NCBI GenBank assembly: GCA_032622095.1
Contig: CP136067.1
Coordinates: 49,641,899-49,705,898, forward strand
Length of the DNA: 64,000 nucleotides
Direction of reading: 5' to 3'
Origin: Siphonodentalium dalli
Taxonomy: Eukaryota > Mollusca > Scaphopoda > Gadilida > Siphonodentaliidae
Shown here: piece after piece, positions 24,088 through 36,392 of the stretch
Layout of the letters: each line of letters begins with the position of its first letter
Numbering within the stretch: the stretch's first letter is position 1
The notes under the pieces: model-generated
Seen by the model: only the letters and a program-made list of their open reading frames with translations
What the model was told of the DNA's origin: nothing
The model's database searches: none
Program-made: the position numbers and the translations under genes

Positions 24088-24207
24088 AGTGAAATGCTCG
24101 GACAGGAACGTCACGGACGACTCGTCCAGATCCATCGCCGAATGTTCGACGCCGATTCCGTCAACCAAACCCGCTCCAGCGATCGTCCTCATGGCAGCCG
24201 GGTGTAT
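24088..24207 (-). CDS. Candidate coding exon (40 codons) of unknown gene
   Basis: Minus strand: acceptor GACTCAG at 24,208-24,214, then an open frame entered and left at phase 0 and ending at ACT|GTGAGT. An internal ATG at 24,192 could be the start, giving 35 codons (GAGLVDGIGVEHSAMDLDES is part of it). It is clearly richer in GC and CpG than its surroundings, as is its upstream flank to about 24,480, which fits a first exon with a promoter. I do not recognise the family, and no downstream exon was found. Confidence 0.45.
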
Positions 24208-24214
24208 CTGAGTC

Positions 24215-25080
24215 AATTAAATCCCGTTATTCTCCGCTAATCCGAATCCCAAATCACCGTTTCGACAACAAACGTGGCGCCGTTAAAGTCTTACTAAATC
24301 CACGTATATATGACCAAGACAACACGGGGTCGAACACTATAACTCCACACAGCCGCAACTTGGTCCAACCGCTACAACTTTCCTGATCAGTGCCGAGTGC
24401 CTGTGAGTTTCACGTGCGTTCCTGTGTTGAAACTCAATGCAAGCACGTGCTGATCGTCGCAAAAACTTCAACAACAGCGATCCTTTGCATTTGCCAATAT
24501 TAAATTGCTCTTGGCCACAGCTGCTGTGTATAGAAAATTACAGCATGTTTGTCAAATGGTCAGGCACGTGTCCTTGATATGTATTGATATGTCAAGTTCC
24601 CATGTGTTCAACAACTGCATAAAATATGTCACTTCCAGGAATATTTATGGAATATAAGTGACTCGCCAGTTTACGAATTGCACACACGAAACTACAGTTC
24701 AATATTCAGAAGACCCTTGTGCCGGAATGCTGATACTGAATGTGCGTGACGATCAGCCCAGATATATTGCACAGTAATAGCTCATTTCATTATAAAATAG
24801 CTCATCATCGCAGCCTCGCAGGTGTTTCCACAATATTAGGAATCCATGCAATCTCCAGAATTACAGGACATAAAATACGCCGGAATGTGTCACACAAACA
24901 CACACACACATGGAATGTCCCGATCCGCAATAATATGCAGCCGTTACACTGAAGATATAAGATATACACGATCGATATCAGATATACAAAATGCCGATGC
25001 TCAGTATCAAAGACACGCTCTGGCCATTAAACCTACACGACTAATAATCCCAAGAGTATATGATTGGTTCTTTGTAGTCG
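24215..25080. other. Upstream flank of the 24.1-kb exon
   Basis: CpG-richer to about 24,480, then AT-rich with a CA repeat at 24,894-24,911. Possible promoter of a minus-strand gene; no specific element identified. Confidence 0.35.
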
Positions 25081-25099
25081 AAGTGAGTTATATCGATAA

Positions 25100-26650
25100 C
25101 CATCTCATCAATTGCTTCCACATAGGTCGAGATAATTACAATGGGATGGTGAAATGGAGTTCCCAGAAGGGTATCCTTTTCATGTTCAGCAAGGTCTAGA
25201 CGATTATGAAATAATAGATTAATTGTGCCATATCCACAGGTAGCGGATATATCATTTGGATTGGTTCCGTATAGCGCAGCAAATTTTAGACCAAGTGTCG
25301 TTATAGCCGTTGTCAGACAATGTATCACCCTTTACATCCGCTTCCGGGTTTGGAAGAGACCGAGCACAAGCTTACTTAACACCGACCAAGAACCGGTTTA
25401 GCGTTATTTATAGGTATATAGTATAACATTTGGACAATTATGTGAAATGACTTTGGAATGAAAGTTCTTTCGCTACTGACACGGATGAGACCATACCTAC
25501 ATAATTATATAGTGTACGTTATGCTAATTGATAAAAAATGTTCGGTTGTTTCTACAAAACTTTTCGAAATACATATAACCATGTACATGTATCACTTAAG
25601 AATAATATAGATCAATTTTAACAGAGTCTCGCACGAGAACTATACTCTAGAACGCGCCATTCCTCTTCCATTTGCTTCCACACATGCAGGCCGAGACAAT
25701 CACAGTGGGATAGCGGAATGGAGTTCCCAGAAGAGGTTTCCGTTTCATGTTCAGCAAATTCGAGACGATTATGAAATAATATATTATTTGTGCGATATCC
25801 ACATATATATAGCTGATACGTTTGGATTGGTTCCGTATAGCGCAGCAAATGTTAGACCAAGTGTCGTTATAGCCGTTGTCAGACAATGCATCACCCTTTA
25901 CATCCGCTAACTAGAGTTTGGAAGAGAACGTGCAAGCTTACTTAACACCAGTCCTATCAAGAATCGGTTTAGCGTTATTCATAACAAGTATAACATTTGG
26001 ACAATTTTGTGAAATAGCTTTGGAATGAAAGTTCTTTCGCTACTGACACGGATTAGACTATACCTATATATGTATATAGTGCATGTTATGCAAATTGAAA
26101 ATGTTCGGTTGTTTCAACAAAACTTTTCGAAATACATATAACCATGTACTTGTATCACTTAAGAATAATTTAGATCAATTTTAACAGAGTCGCGCGCGAT
26201 AACTATACTATAGAACGCATTATTTCTCTTCCAATTGCTTCCACACATGCCGAGATGATTACAGTGGGAGAGTGGAATGGAGTTCGCAGACGAGGTTTTC
26301 TTTTCATGTTCAGCAAGGCCGAGACGATTATGAAATAATACCATATCCACAGGTAGCGCGGATACATCCGGATTGGCTCCATGTAACAAATCAATTTTTA
26401 GACCAATTGTCCTTCGCCGTTGTCATGCAGCCAATGCTTCACCTTCTACACCCGCGCTTCCGGAATTGGAAAAGCACATATTTACTCCCCATGCACTGCG
26501 CAAGAAACGGTTTACAGTTATCCAGATATAGGCGGGATAACATTGGAAAATTACTGAGATTTGGCAGCCACTTAATATTGACACTTGGGCTGTTTTACTG
26601 GAGTGTTTTTGGTGCCTCAGTTCTGGAATGAAAGTTCACTCGCTATGCTG
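25100..26650 (-). repeat. Three tandem units of about 560 bases
   Basis: Units begin near 25,110, 25,671 and 26,236 (word TTGCTTCCACA) and share long blocks: GGAATGGAGTTC, TTTCATGTTCAGCAA, GACGATTATGAAATAAT, GATTGGTTCCGTATAGCGCA, TTTGGACAATT and GGAATGAAAGTTC. The first copy keeps a 95-codon minus frame; copies two and three have shifts, so any original coding is lost or never existed. Copy three is the most diverged and shortest. Confidence 0.75.
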
Positions 26651-26752
26651 ACATTTAATTGAAAAAAGAAACAAATTATTCGCCAAAAACCTGAGTAACC
26701 AAGGAAACAGAAAAATATTATAGAAAACAGTGCAATAAATTGAGGATCAACA

Positions 26753-26880
26753 ACGAGTCCCCAGTTATTGGAATTTACAAAAGAGTCAAGTAAATTAGGT
26801 CTTGACCGAGCCTATATATGGCGAGGTCCAAACCTAATTTACTGGACGAGTGTTGTAAACTCCGCTATAAACTGGGGACG
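26753..26880. mobile_element. Small foldback element
   Basis: TCCCCAGTTATTGGAATTTAC and AAGTAAATTAGGTCTTGACC face GGTCCAAACCTAATTTACT and TATAAACTGGGGACG, so both outer and inner arms pair. About 125 bases. Confidence 0.6.
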
Positions 26881-27292
26881 AATTGTAGATTCTATTTATT
26901 ACATGATCAAAAATCTTGATAAAATATACTTAAATCAACAAATGGGACGTAAAGTTAACTTCAGCTTCTATAAGGCCTGCGATTATGTTTCACGTAAATA
27001 TGCATTGTTTATCCGCGTAAACTAATATTCCCAGATAAATAAAGACCCTTAGTTGTATTAAATGGCGTATATTTAATGAAATAACTTCTCAAACTCTTCA
27101 TTAGAGTTTGTTGGAAAAAATATTGGAATCCATAGTATTTTGGGACGTATTGTACGGAATGTAAACAGACGACAAACCGGAAGTTAAAGTTCACCTGGGA
27201 CTATTTCCTGTTATGCAACGAACGTTTCATAACAAAATTTGTAGAATGGGTTTATTAAATGGAATAATGGTAGGAACATGCAATAAAATACA

Positions 27293-27487
27293 TCTAATTA
27301 ATCGACTCCTTAAACACAGCAGAATTATGGGTAACTTTTCAGGATTTAGTCGGAAATATGGCTTGTTGCCATTCATCGGAAAGCTCTCGGGGATAGCTTT
27401 CCGATGAATGGCAACAAGCCATATTTCCGACTAAATCCTGAAAAGTTACCCATAATTCTGCTGTGTTTAAGGAGTCGATTAATTAGA
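27293..27487. mobile_element. Palindromic MITE family E, copy 1
   Basis: 195-base near-perfect palindrome centred near 27,390: TTAATCGACTCCTTAAACAC and so on to its exact complement, loop under 10 bases. The outermost CAGTAATG end seen in other copies is altered here. RNA from either strand would form a stem of more than 90 base pairs. Confidence 0.85.
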
Positions 27488-27489
27488 GC

Positions 27490-28420
27490 ATGTTGGTTTT
27501 TGCAACGTCAGATATTCAAGGTATATTACTAATAAAAGGGATTTCCGTTTTATGGTTCCTGCTCTTACTTTGTTTCAAGTTCATCATAATATTTTGAGTA
27601 TACAGATAACAAAATTTATGTTATATAACTTCGGAGTGATAGCTTAATATGTAAGTTCTAACTATGCTCGACGAAATGGGTCAAAGTCAAATTGATGTCG
27701 CAGTTTGTGTCGCGGTATAATATAATTATATACATGTATAATTCCCGTTCAACCGCAATTCTCAAAAGTGTCGACGGAATGAAAATATACCGCGTGTAAT
27801 CGATGCTAATTGAACATTTTCAGTTGTTTTATCCGAACTTTCGAATTATATTTATCACTGAAAAAACGTTGAAAACCATGTAAAAAGAGTTCGCCATTGC
27901 GTCATCATTTGCTATGAACAATGTTTGGCGGGGAAAATCGAAATTAGTTCCGTCCATCAGTGAGTCCGTCTGCCCGTAGCTCATCATAGACCGGATCTGA
28001 ATAGTATTTAGTATCTTCGTGAACCACCATGGGGTCAACGATGTCCATATATGGAATGTGTTATAGCCCTTAGATTGAAAAATACTGTGTCTCTGTATCT
28101 CCGTTATCTAATATAATACATGCATATGACCCACTTTGCCGAGAAAAAAAACGGTATTTCAAGCTGAAGCTGTGGACCTAACAATTTCAGCAATTTGTTG
28201 CAAGTACAGACTTTTTAAATAGAAACTTTATATAAATACGAAAATTAGAGACGATGGCCTGGTCAAAGATCACGCCAACCAAAACGTAGTCCATGGTCAC
28301 CAATTCGGCAGTGAAAAATTAGGTATGTATACTATATATATACAAAACATTTACTTTTATTAATTCTTCTTTCAATGTATATACACCAACAGTCGTATTT
28401 AGAGCGAAACTCGTTCAACT
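27490..28420. other. Non-coding
   Basis: AT-rich; no feature supported. Confidence 0.45.
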
Positions 28421-28423
28421 CAC

Positions 28424-28558
28424 CTCTCATGACGAACAATAAGTCGAAGTCAGGAAATTCTGGCATGTCTTGGAGTTTTCCCCGATTCCAGCGAGGACTG
28501 TATTTAACGCATGGCCATACCAATGCATGCGGATAATAAATCAACGCCGTATACAGGT
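28424..28558 (-). CDS. Candidate internal exon (about 44 codons) of unknown gene
   Basis: Minus strand: a CTAACAG acceptor, an open frame with protein-like composition (for example VKYSPRWNRGKLQDMPEFPD) and a strong donor AGAG|GTGAGT at phase 1. The pyrimidine tract is weak. No family recognised. The frame stays open for about 118 codons around it, longer than expected in AT-rich DNA. It does not join in frame to the exon at 24.1 kb. Confidence 0.3.
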
Positions 28559-28679
28559 CTGTTAGGAATATTCCACAAGTTGAGTTCGAACGAATTCGTT
28601 TGTCGGTGAATAAGAGTTGGTATATATCACGCATTAACGACATCCGAATTATTGAGGTCCTATATATGATGTCACCAAG

Positions 28680-28775
28680 TTTGTCCATATAGTCCTACTG
28701 TGTATCTCCATATAGCCCCACTCTGTCTGCCCATATATAGTCCTATTCTGTCTGTCCATATAGTCTTATACTGTG
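28680..28775 (+). repeat. Tandem repeat of about 30 bases, about three and a half units
   Basis: Units share CCATATAGTCCTA and CTGTCTG. Non-coding. Confidence 0.7.
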
Positions 28776-28779
28776 TCGT

Positions 28780-30065
28780 CTTTAATAGATCCTTGCGGTG
28801 ATATGTAGAAAGTTACATGTAGAAGCGTCGCGGTTGGGTTTCTATATTCCACATATGGTACTGAGTGAAGTCCTTTTATTTTCTGTACAAGAAGAAGTTA
28901 GATATTGCATAGAGTCCTGAGTGATTTCTGGGCGGACAGGTGTCTGATTCTGTATAGTATCCGTGGATAGAGCGTAAAAATGTCCTCAGACACGCCGATG
29001 TATGGCGTAGCCTACTGTGTGCTAATCGTCGGGAGTTAGAAAGGCAAATGTCATAGGTAACTTTATTGAAAATACTAAACTAAAAAAGCTTAAAGATCGG
29101 AATATATTATTCTATATCACCGAAGCATAACCCAGAATCGCCAACAAGGCGGGTAGATAACAACTGTTACAGTACATTAACCCAACATTAAAATCCAATT
29201 TACATTAAGCGAGCACACCACATTAGTTTAATAGTATAGTTTTTCATTGTTAACTATTATTAAGAATACGTCAGATGTACTAAAACTGTCAACAGCATTA
29301 ATCGGGATATCAAAGTGACACCACACGCACCATGAAACTAATATTGAATGGGTAAATAATGTAGGTTCACTTCACCTGGAAGTCCGTCTGATTAGACAAG
29401 AGGAATGCAATCGAGTTAATTCGATGTATACATCGTGCATTTTACTGGGATCGAAATTTGAATTCATTCATTTGCTACAGGGCAGACATCTCCGCTTTAA
29501 AATGGTGATTATGAAACAGTGTCTTATCTCAGCGCCATTTAAATGAAGACGACTAGTGATCAATGAACCAACACAGAATGCCAACGAAAGATAACTGTAT
29601 TTCATCCGGACCGAAACCACGTGTTACTACAACGGAAACCAAAAAGCTGATGAATCATATAATTAATAATGAATTGAAATAACATCGGTCACACATATCA
29701 GACATTCTCAAAGCACGCTCACAGTAAACACAGTCATGCAACTTTAACACACACTGGCGCAGCTTACGACTAATTCAATTGAGGTTCCTTCCTCGAATAA
29801 CACGGACCAACCACCCAGGGGTGTAGTTAAAATAAGGATAGTTCTCATTTCCCCTACGGTTGGATCACAATGTATACCTTCTTTTTTTTTCACTATCTCA
29901 CAATTTATTTCTCTGTATGCTGCTGTCAGATATCCACCTGAAATATAAACTCGGCATTTAAATTGCTAGACCGAATTAATACTGAACTTCCTTATATATA
30001 TGCATGTACTCAAAACCACATTAGTTGATTTTTCTGATTTGTGGTAAATTGTAATAATTTTTGGG
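28780..30065. other. Nothing recognised
   Basis: About 1.3 kb of unique AT-rich sequence without exon, repeat or RNA gene. Confidence 0.45.
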
Positions 30066-30069
30066 TTAA

Positions 30070-30460
30070 CCCTTTACCCAACAAACCGGCCAAAACCGGC
30101 CAAATAAAGCTTCAACAGCCTAAAATATCTTCGGTCTGTCTCAATAGAACCATACAAATATGGATATCATTGGAACCGGCTCCTTGACCACATTGTGATA
30201 GTTACAGTTATTCCCTGTGCCAATGCATTCTCTTATATATGCGAGTCGACCATAGGTCGCCTCGCATATATAAGAGAATGCATTGGCCTAAAAAAATCTT
30301 TTTTTAACACTTTTTACCATTTTTTCTTACATTCTTTAACAATTTTATAATTTTTAATGTGTTAAGCCAATGCATTCTCTTATATATGCGAGGCGACCTA
30401 TGGTCGACTCGCATATATAAGATAATGCATTGGCACAGGGCCCTTCTGTTGGGTAAAGGG
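30070..30460. mobile_element. TTAA-type MITE carrying the nested-palindrome core
   Basis: Ends CCCTTTACCCAACA and TGTTGGGTAAAGGG, flanked by TTAA at 30,066-30,069 and 30,461-30,464; CCC ends with TTAA duplication are the piggyBac pattern. Inside (30,215-30,440) are the same two inverted palindromic arms as in the 8.5- and 20.8-kb elements, but with different outer ends and a different centre. No transposase. Confidence 0.8.
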
Positions 30461-30464
30461 TTAA

Positions 30465-30935
30465 TGTTGACTATATAATATTTGGGTAACCGGCGACTAA
30501 GTTCACCATATGTTTCAAAAAACAACTCGACAGACTTACTGATAAGACATTGAGTCTCCTTCGACTTTAGCAACTTTGTAATTCATTGTCTGTTAGTTAG
30601 AAGTGAAACACAATTGCCAAACGTCCTGCCAACTTGACAGTGTCGAACTCCGAAAGATATTCACCAAATTCTGAGGTAAGTATATATACGTTCAAGGGTT
30701 GCCCTATCCAGAATGAATGTATAGTTGTAGTTGGGTACATGGCTTTCACACCTCACGTCTAATAGGCCCGGGAACCGCATTCCAAAATTCTAAGCTACCA
30801 ACATATACGAATGTATAGTATGTATATATTAGGAAGTATATATTCATTCTGGATCGGAGGACGCTATAGAATGTATATACTTATCATCCCAGTACACTTC
30901 GCAGTCTGTGGTAATTGTTCGGGTGAGGACTCAAC
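30465..30935. other. Non-coding flank of the retrotransposon fragment
   Basis: Inverted partial repeats around 30,690-30,720 and 30,840-30,870 (TATATTCATTCTGGAT-type). No coding signal. Confidence 0.4.
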
Positions 30936-30937
30936 TT

Positions 30938-32394
30938 CCCCAAAATAAAATACAAAGAATTCTGCAAAGCTTTTAATAAAGCCAAAAGAGAAATAAAATC
31001 AAATTATTATAAGCACGCCCTCAATGAAAACCGCTATAATATGAAAAAGTCTTGGGAAATACTCAACAGAATTATCAATAGAGGAAAAGAAAAGAACACA
31101 CTACCTCAAAGTTTTAAAAAAGGTGAACAGGAAATTACTAACAAAACGGCTATATCAAATGAATTCAACAACTTTTTTATATCGGTTGGCAAAGAATCAA
31201 TTAAACCTATACAAACCAATGCAAGCCATGACTACAAAGCATTCCGTACAGAACATTATAGTGATATACAATGTGTTGACACCCTACGGTTCCAAGTGAA
31301 GTTATATCAATACTACAAAGCATGCAATTCAAATCCAGTAAAGACTGTGACGGATTATCAACGGAACTCTTAAAACAAGTTTCGAGCGAGGTAGCAGAAC
31401 CATTTTCTTACATAATCAATCAATCATTCAAAAATGGGATTGTCCCGGATAAAATGAAAACAGCTCGGGTCATACCAATACCAAAATCCACATGATTTTA
31501 ATAATTACAGACCCATTAGTATTCTCCCAGTATTTTCCAAGATAATTGAAAAAGCTATGTATAAACGGTTATCAAAATACTTGAATAAATACGATGTCCT
31601 TTATAAGCACCAATATGGATTCAGGGAAAACCACAGCACCATGCATTTAGATACAATCACTCAGACTCAATATACGATTTGGTATATCGAAAGAATCACG
31701 AAATGTATCACTAAAATTAGGGTTGAAAGATATCCAACAGGTGACCAACTTCAATTTTTTAGGGATAACCATGGATGATAAACTCACATTTAAAAACCAC
31801 ATCTCTCAGATGTGCTCTCGTGTAGCCCATGCCAACTTTGCGATAAATAAGTCAAAACACATACTCCCCAAAGATTCTAAGAAATGTCTCTATAATGCCT
31901 TGATACAGAGTCACTTATTATATGGTATACATATATGGGGCCATAGCAGCCAGTTAAATCGGTTATTTCTTATGCAGAAAAAATCAATTCGCATTATAAA
32001 TAACGCAAAATACAACTCCCATACCGACCCTCTTTTCCGCGAATCCAAGATTCTCAAGATAGCTCATCTCTACATATTACAGATAACATCGTTCGTGCGC
32101 GACTGGAAATTTGCCTGTACCCCAATATCATTTAATACATTCTTCACAAAGCAGGAAGATAAAACAAAACGAGTAACCCGCCAGAAGGGAACACTGGTTT
32201 ATGAAACGCCGCGCAACAAGACAATCGAGACCCTACCACATTTCAATTATCCGCGCATCTGGAATGACCTGGATAGTAATCTTAGGGAACAAGGAAATAA
32301 GGGTACCTTCAAGAAAATTATTAATGAGAACTTCACGGAATCCTATCCCAATGAGGTTGCATGTGATAATCCCTACTGTCCAGATTGTACCTAA
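30938..32394 (+). pseudogene. Non-LTR retrotransposon reverse transcriptase, internally deleted
   Basis: The plus frame from about 30,938 has the typical pre-RT stretch with lysine-rich YY and W-EILN motifs; frame breaks near 31,310 and 31,490 separate it from the fingers region (the Asn-Tyr-Arg-Pro-Ile-Ser block at about 31,505 and the YGFRENHSTMH block at about 31,615). The sequence then jumps near 31,660-31,730 straight to the post-catalytic region (FNFLGITMDDKLTF), so the palm with the catalytic Asp-Asp box is missing. The 223-codon frame at 31,723-32,394 is the thumb and C-terminal part and ends at TAA. A dead LINE. Confidence 0.85.
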
Positions 32395-32399
32395 CCAAC

Positions 32400-32855
32400 T
32401 GACACGCCCTATGCGTATGTGTATATGTCTCGAAGCCTAATAAACGTGTCTGGTGTCAAGCGGGATCCGACATGTCGCTTTAAGTTTAAGGGGTCGTGCC
32501 GGATTTCGACTGTCAAAATTGTGAGCCTCAAATATCCATCATGTACAACATTCAAACAATAATTCATGTCGACAACCACGTCCATAGAAAACTTTATAGT
32601 ATAACCACTTCATATTATAACCACTTCATTCTATAACCATCGTTCTTATAAAATTCAATTCGGTTAAGCGGGTGCCGGCATCTCTCGATATATATTATTA
32701 GGTATATATAATATAATTGTCGGCGGTTCCAAACAACTTAACATGACACGTCTGATCCAAAAAGATAATTATCAGGAGTCGGCAGTTAAATATATAAATT
32801 TTCGCACACCATAAGACATACATTAATAATCTATGCAAAATACCAGCGACATGCT
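32400..32855. other. 3' flank of LINE fragment, non-coding
   Basis: Contains AATAAA near 32,439. Otherwise AT-rich. Confidence 0.4.
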
Positions 32856-32859
32856 TATC

Positions 32860-33030
32860 GGCAAGACACACATACATACTATTCGTTGAAGGGTTGACAG
32901 GAAGACGGCCTTAAACAAAGGCCATGTCAATCCTGACAGGATGCCAATATCTATATATATATATATATCTATGTTTGTAACATTATTTAATCTGTATAGC
33001 ATTCTGACCAATAAACTATCTATCTATCTA
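32860..33030 (+). mobile_element. Retroposon 3' tail with ATCT microsatellite
   Basis: Ends TTGTAACATTATTTAATCTG, then TATAGCATTCTGACCAATAAA followed by a (CTAT)n run at 33,017-33,031, the layout of a LINE 3' end with a microsatellite tail. A TA run lies at 32,953-32,968. Confidence 0.5.
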
Positions 33031-33410
33031 TATCAACAGAAAACATTCCGATATGAGGCGGCGATATACATATAGTCACAAGAGCAACTTGAAGTAGTAG
33101 CAAATAGTCTTCATTAAGTTAAACCAGATGGGACAGAATTAACTTTTTTACTTTACTTTAAACATATTTTAATGTATTTAGAAACAAAATATACATAGGG
33201 ATCAGGGCACAAGTTACAAAACTTACAAACTTGCCCCTCTCCTAATACAATCATGGAACATACATAAAAATACATAGCAGATATAGCAAACTGTTTATAA
33301 AGAAGAGTGCAGAGTGTGTGTGCTGCGGATGTCGGGTTTCCATCTGTATTCCAATCTCGGTTATGAAGAAAACGCTAGAACTCAGTGAGTTGAAAGATGA
33401 ATAGCGAAAT

Positions 33411-34525
33411 TTACCATACATGGGTTTGTTCAAAACGCTCTGTTTTAGCTATAAAAGATTGAGTAATGCGGAAAAGAGTAGTGTTCTTTTGATTTGATAT
33501 ACCTTTTACCCCATATAAGAAATGATTTGCTTCTAATGATTGAAAGCCATTAATACTTAAATTTCGGTAAAAGTCAATTCTCTGATCTACAAATAAAGGG
33601 CAAACATGAAAATAGTGATTGGCGTCTGCAATGTCTAAGTTACAGGGGCATATAGGCGAATCTGATATGTGATTATCAAACATATCCGAACGGAGATCAC
33701 TACACTGATTCCGAATTTTACAGTGTATTGTATTAATTTTCCTTTTTCCTGTATAAAAATAAGAGGGTGGTTTTATTATTGGATCTATAATCCCTAAATT
33801 GGCTTTGAAATCGGAAATAGAGGTTGCATTGATTACATACACAGGTAATTTGTTCCATTCCAGAACAACAGATGGGAGAAATGACTGTTTAAAATGCTCA
33901 GTGTTAGCGAAATAGGAATAAAATTTATTTGGAAATCTAAGATTATAATCCGATCGTTCTCTGGAGCGTGCCGGTAGGAGATATGTCAGATACAAAGGGG
34001 CGTCTTCATTGATAATTCTGTAAATTGCTTGCAAATGGCGATGTTGCCTACGCCTGTGTAGTGTCCGCCAACCTACCTCAAGCCATAACTTGATAAGTGA
34101 TACTGAACGATTTAGGCCGGTTACGATTCTAGCGGCGTCTTTATGTATTCGGTCGAGTTTTTCCAATAAGTAATCGGGTGCTGAATCCCATACGACGTCA
34201 GCATAATCCAAAATAGGAAGGATATACGCATTGTAAAATTTTTCGAGTGTCTTTCTATCGAGATCGTTTTTAAATTTCCTCAATTGTGATAGTCTAGAGG
34301 CAGCTTTGTTTGCTGTGTGTTCTATTTGTTTGTTCCATTTTAAGTTTGATTGAAATTCAAGGCCAAGGTGCTTATGCGCGATTCGTTAAATGAAATAGTT
34401 TCGTCCTGGAATATTAAATCTGGGGAATTATCTTGAGGCACGAATGAGAAGGATATTGCCTTGGTTTTCTTGGGATTGAACGAAACTAACCAGTTGTCTG
34501 CCCATAGACTGACTACATAGACTGA
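33411..34525 (-). pseudogene. Non-LTR retrotransposon C-terminal fragment, 5' truncated
   Basis: The minus frame 34,283-33,411 (290 codons) is the thumb and C-terminal part of a LINE protein: the conserved Tyr-Ala-Asp-Val-Val-Trp-Asp block near its start, and a C-terminal zinc motif C-P-C-(x7)-H-(x4)-C-P followed by LFVDQR. Upstream to about 34,525 the reading continues after a frameshift near 34,370 with FNPKKTKAISFSF, the block after the catalytic site. The catalytic box itself is absent, as expected for a 5'-truncated insertion. Probable 3' untranslated sequence extends down to about 33,130. Same family as 46,185-46,596. Confidence 0.85.
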
Positions 34526-34529
34526 ATTA

Positions 34530-35010
34530 ACTCTGAAGTATAGGAAGGAGAATGCTAAAATTATGCAGTTTTATAATGTTTCATAGTAATCGAGACACAA
34601 TACCCTATCTCTATATACTATCTTTCCTCTTGAATCTGATAGCCAAACCACATTCTGACTTCAGACCAAAAGGTCTCAGACCTCCATGTTTGTTTCAAAA
34701 CGCGACAAGATATAAAAAATCCTTTCTGCAAGCAACCGTATATTATGGAACAGTCTTCAAGCGGAGGCGAAAAAGATGTGAAGCGGTCTCAGATGTTACT
34801 ATATTTCTTACTAACAGTCGCATTATCATACCACTTCAACGCTATACTGTTTAATAACACCGAGTAAAATATATCACTGTCGTCAGTGAATGCACTGTAA
34901 GCTTATGTGGGTGTATTACTAAACGCGGGTCTATCTGTTTAATTCGCACTGAGCATGCAAATATCTTCACTTCAGTACAAAAGCTAGCTTGTATAAACTA
35001 AACCTAGCGA
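34530..35010. other. Non-coding
   Basis: A 100-codon plus frame is present here but shows no recognisable domain. Confidence 0.4.
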
Positions 35011-35015
35011 TTTAA

Positions 35016-35335
35016 AGGCACACAATCCGATTCGATGGCCCCCGTATGATCAGATTCCAATAACAACAACAACATTTCTTCAAAAGGCGCTTTAGTTGTC
35101 AGACACGATTATATATCAACATTTTGTTCAACGTAATTTTGTATCGAGAGTATGTCGGTCGGCTCGTTGAATATTTGCTTGTCCGCCAAATATTCCAGGT
35201 GGTGAAAAATAACATATTTCAAATATCGATAACTCTGAGCTTTGATGGGCGGGTTTCTCAACTCGAATCAAATATTGTTTACCCTCGAAGTAAAGAAATT
35301 GTAATTTAGGGGGCGTTTATTCTGATTATACATCT
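35016..35335. mobile_element. TTAA-type MITE family C, copy 2
   Basis: Starts after TTAA (35,012-35,015) with AGGCACACAATCCGA and ends before TTAA (35,336-35,339). The internal CTCGAATCAAATATT block matches the 22.2-kb copy. More diverged than that copy. Confidence 0.65.
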
Positions 35336-35638
35336 TTAAATGTAGTTAGATTATGAATATGGTGGACTCGTCTCAACTCAATGCACAAATTAACTCGTAC
35401 GGTTGCTCCTCTACTTCCATGTATACATTTAACCCTTCCATGACTGAAAACTTCCGGAATTTTTGCAGAAACCCTGTGCCAATGAGGTGTGTGAAGTTAG
35501 TTCGACGTTCGATATTAAACAAAAAATAATTTCGTTTTATGCATGAGGGTTGCGCCATGAGCCCAATTCGTGCTCTCCCACTCAAACTTCGTGCGAAATT
35601 CCGCGCTTTCCTGTTTTCCAGACCATAGCTGGACTTAA

Positions 35639-36221
35639 AGGGGTACTGTACGCCAAATGTTGTTGTTGGTTTCTATAGTCTCCGAGTGAGAGAATAAGGT
35701 AACAATTTTTTCATTATTTGAAAGCCTGTTGAGTACGAAGTAGTGTTACGGATGACAAATTTACCGGAATGCAAAAATACAAATTGTCGTTGTCGAGTAA
35801 TTTTTGTACAGTTTTCAACCAAATGAATCAAATAAAAGTTATATTATAGGCATACTAGTCCAATATAATCATTTAAGTTATTGTATCGTCGCTAGTCAGT
35901 GAGTGACTTGAGTGTTCTCCCCGTATCATTATAATATTTTAAGCAATCGTGTGTGCGATCGGTTTAACATCCAGTATCCCTCAATTACTTTATTTTGATT
36001 ACGGAAATTTGTAATTTAATTGACGCCATTTTATGGCTCCAGTCATAAATTCAATTTATATCAAATTATTAACTTTTAAATTATTAAATTTTAAGATAGC
36101 ATATTAACCTGAGCGTTTACAGAATACATCTTCGACTCAAATTACTTATGTTTCTATATATTATCGATATTAGATCGTTGTTGTCACCGGAAATTTAATG
36201 CAAATGGCGTACAGTACCCCT
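35639..36221. mobile_element. TTAA-type MITE family B, copy 1
   Basis: 583 bases with ends AGGGGTACTGTACGCC and GGCGTACAGTACCCCT, flanked by TTAA (35,635-35,638 and 36,222-36,225). It splits one unit of the surrounding repeat. Non-coding. Relatives at 41.0, 48.5 and 50.3 kb. Confidence 0.88.
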
Positions 36222-36392
36222 TTAAACAATTTATACTTACACGACATATATAGCTGTAGAGGGCGCAGGCTGCATTGACGCGCCGATCGAGCTGAAATTT
36301 TATAATTATAGTCACTACCATATGTGAACTGCACATACCAATCTACAAGTCCAGACATGGTCAGCGTCATGTGTTTTGAATATCGAATACCA

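Noticed and set aside
25618-26394. GPCR-like helix 1-2 in tandem units
   Set aside because: One frame of units 2 and 3 looks like a helix followed by LNMKRKP, but unit 1 has stops in that frame and no GPCR signature residues are present.
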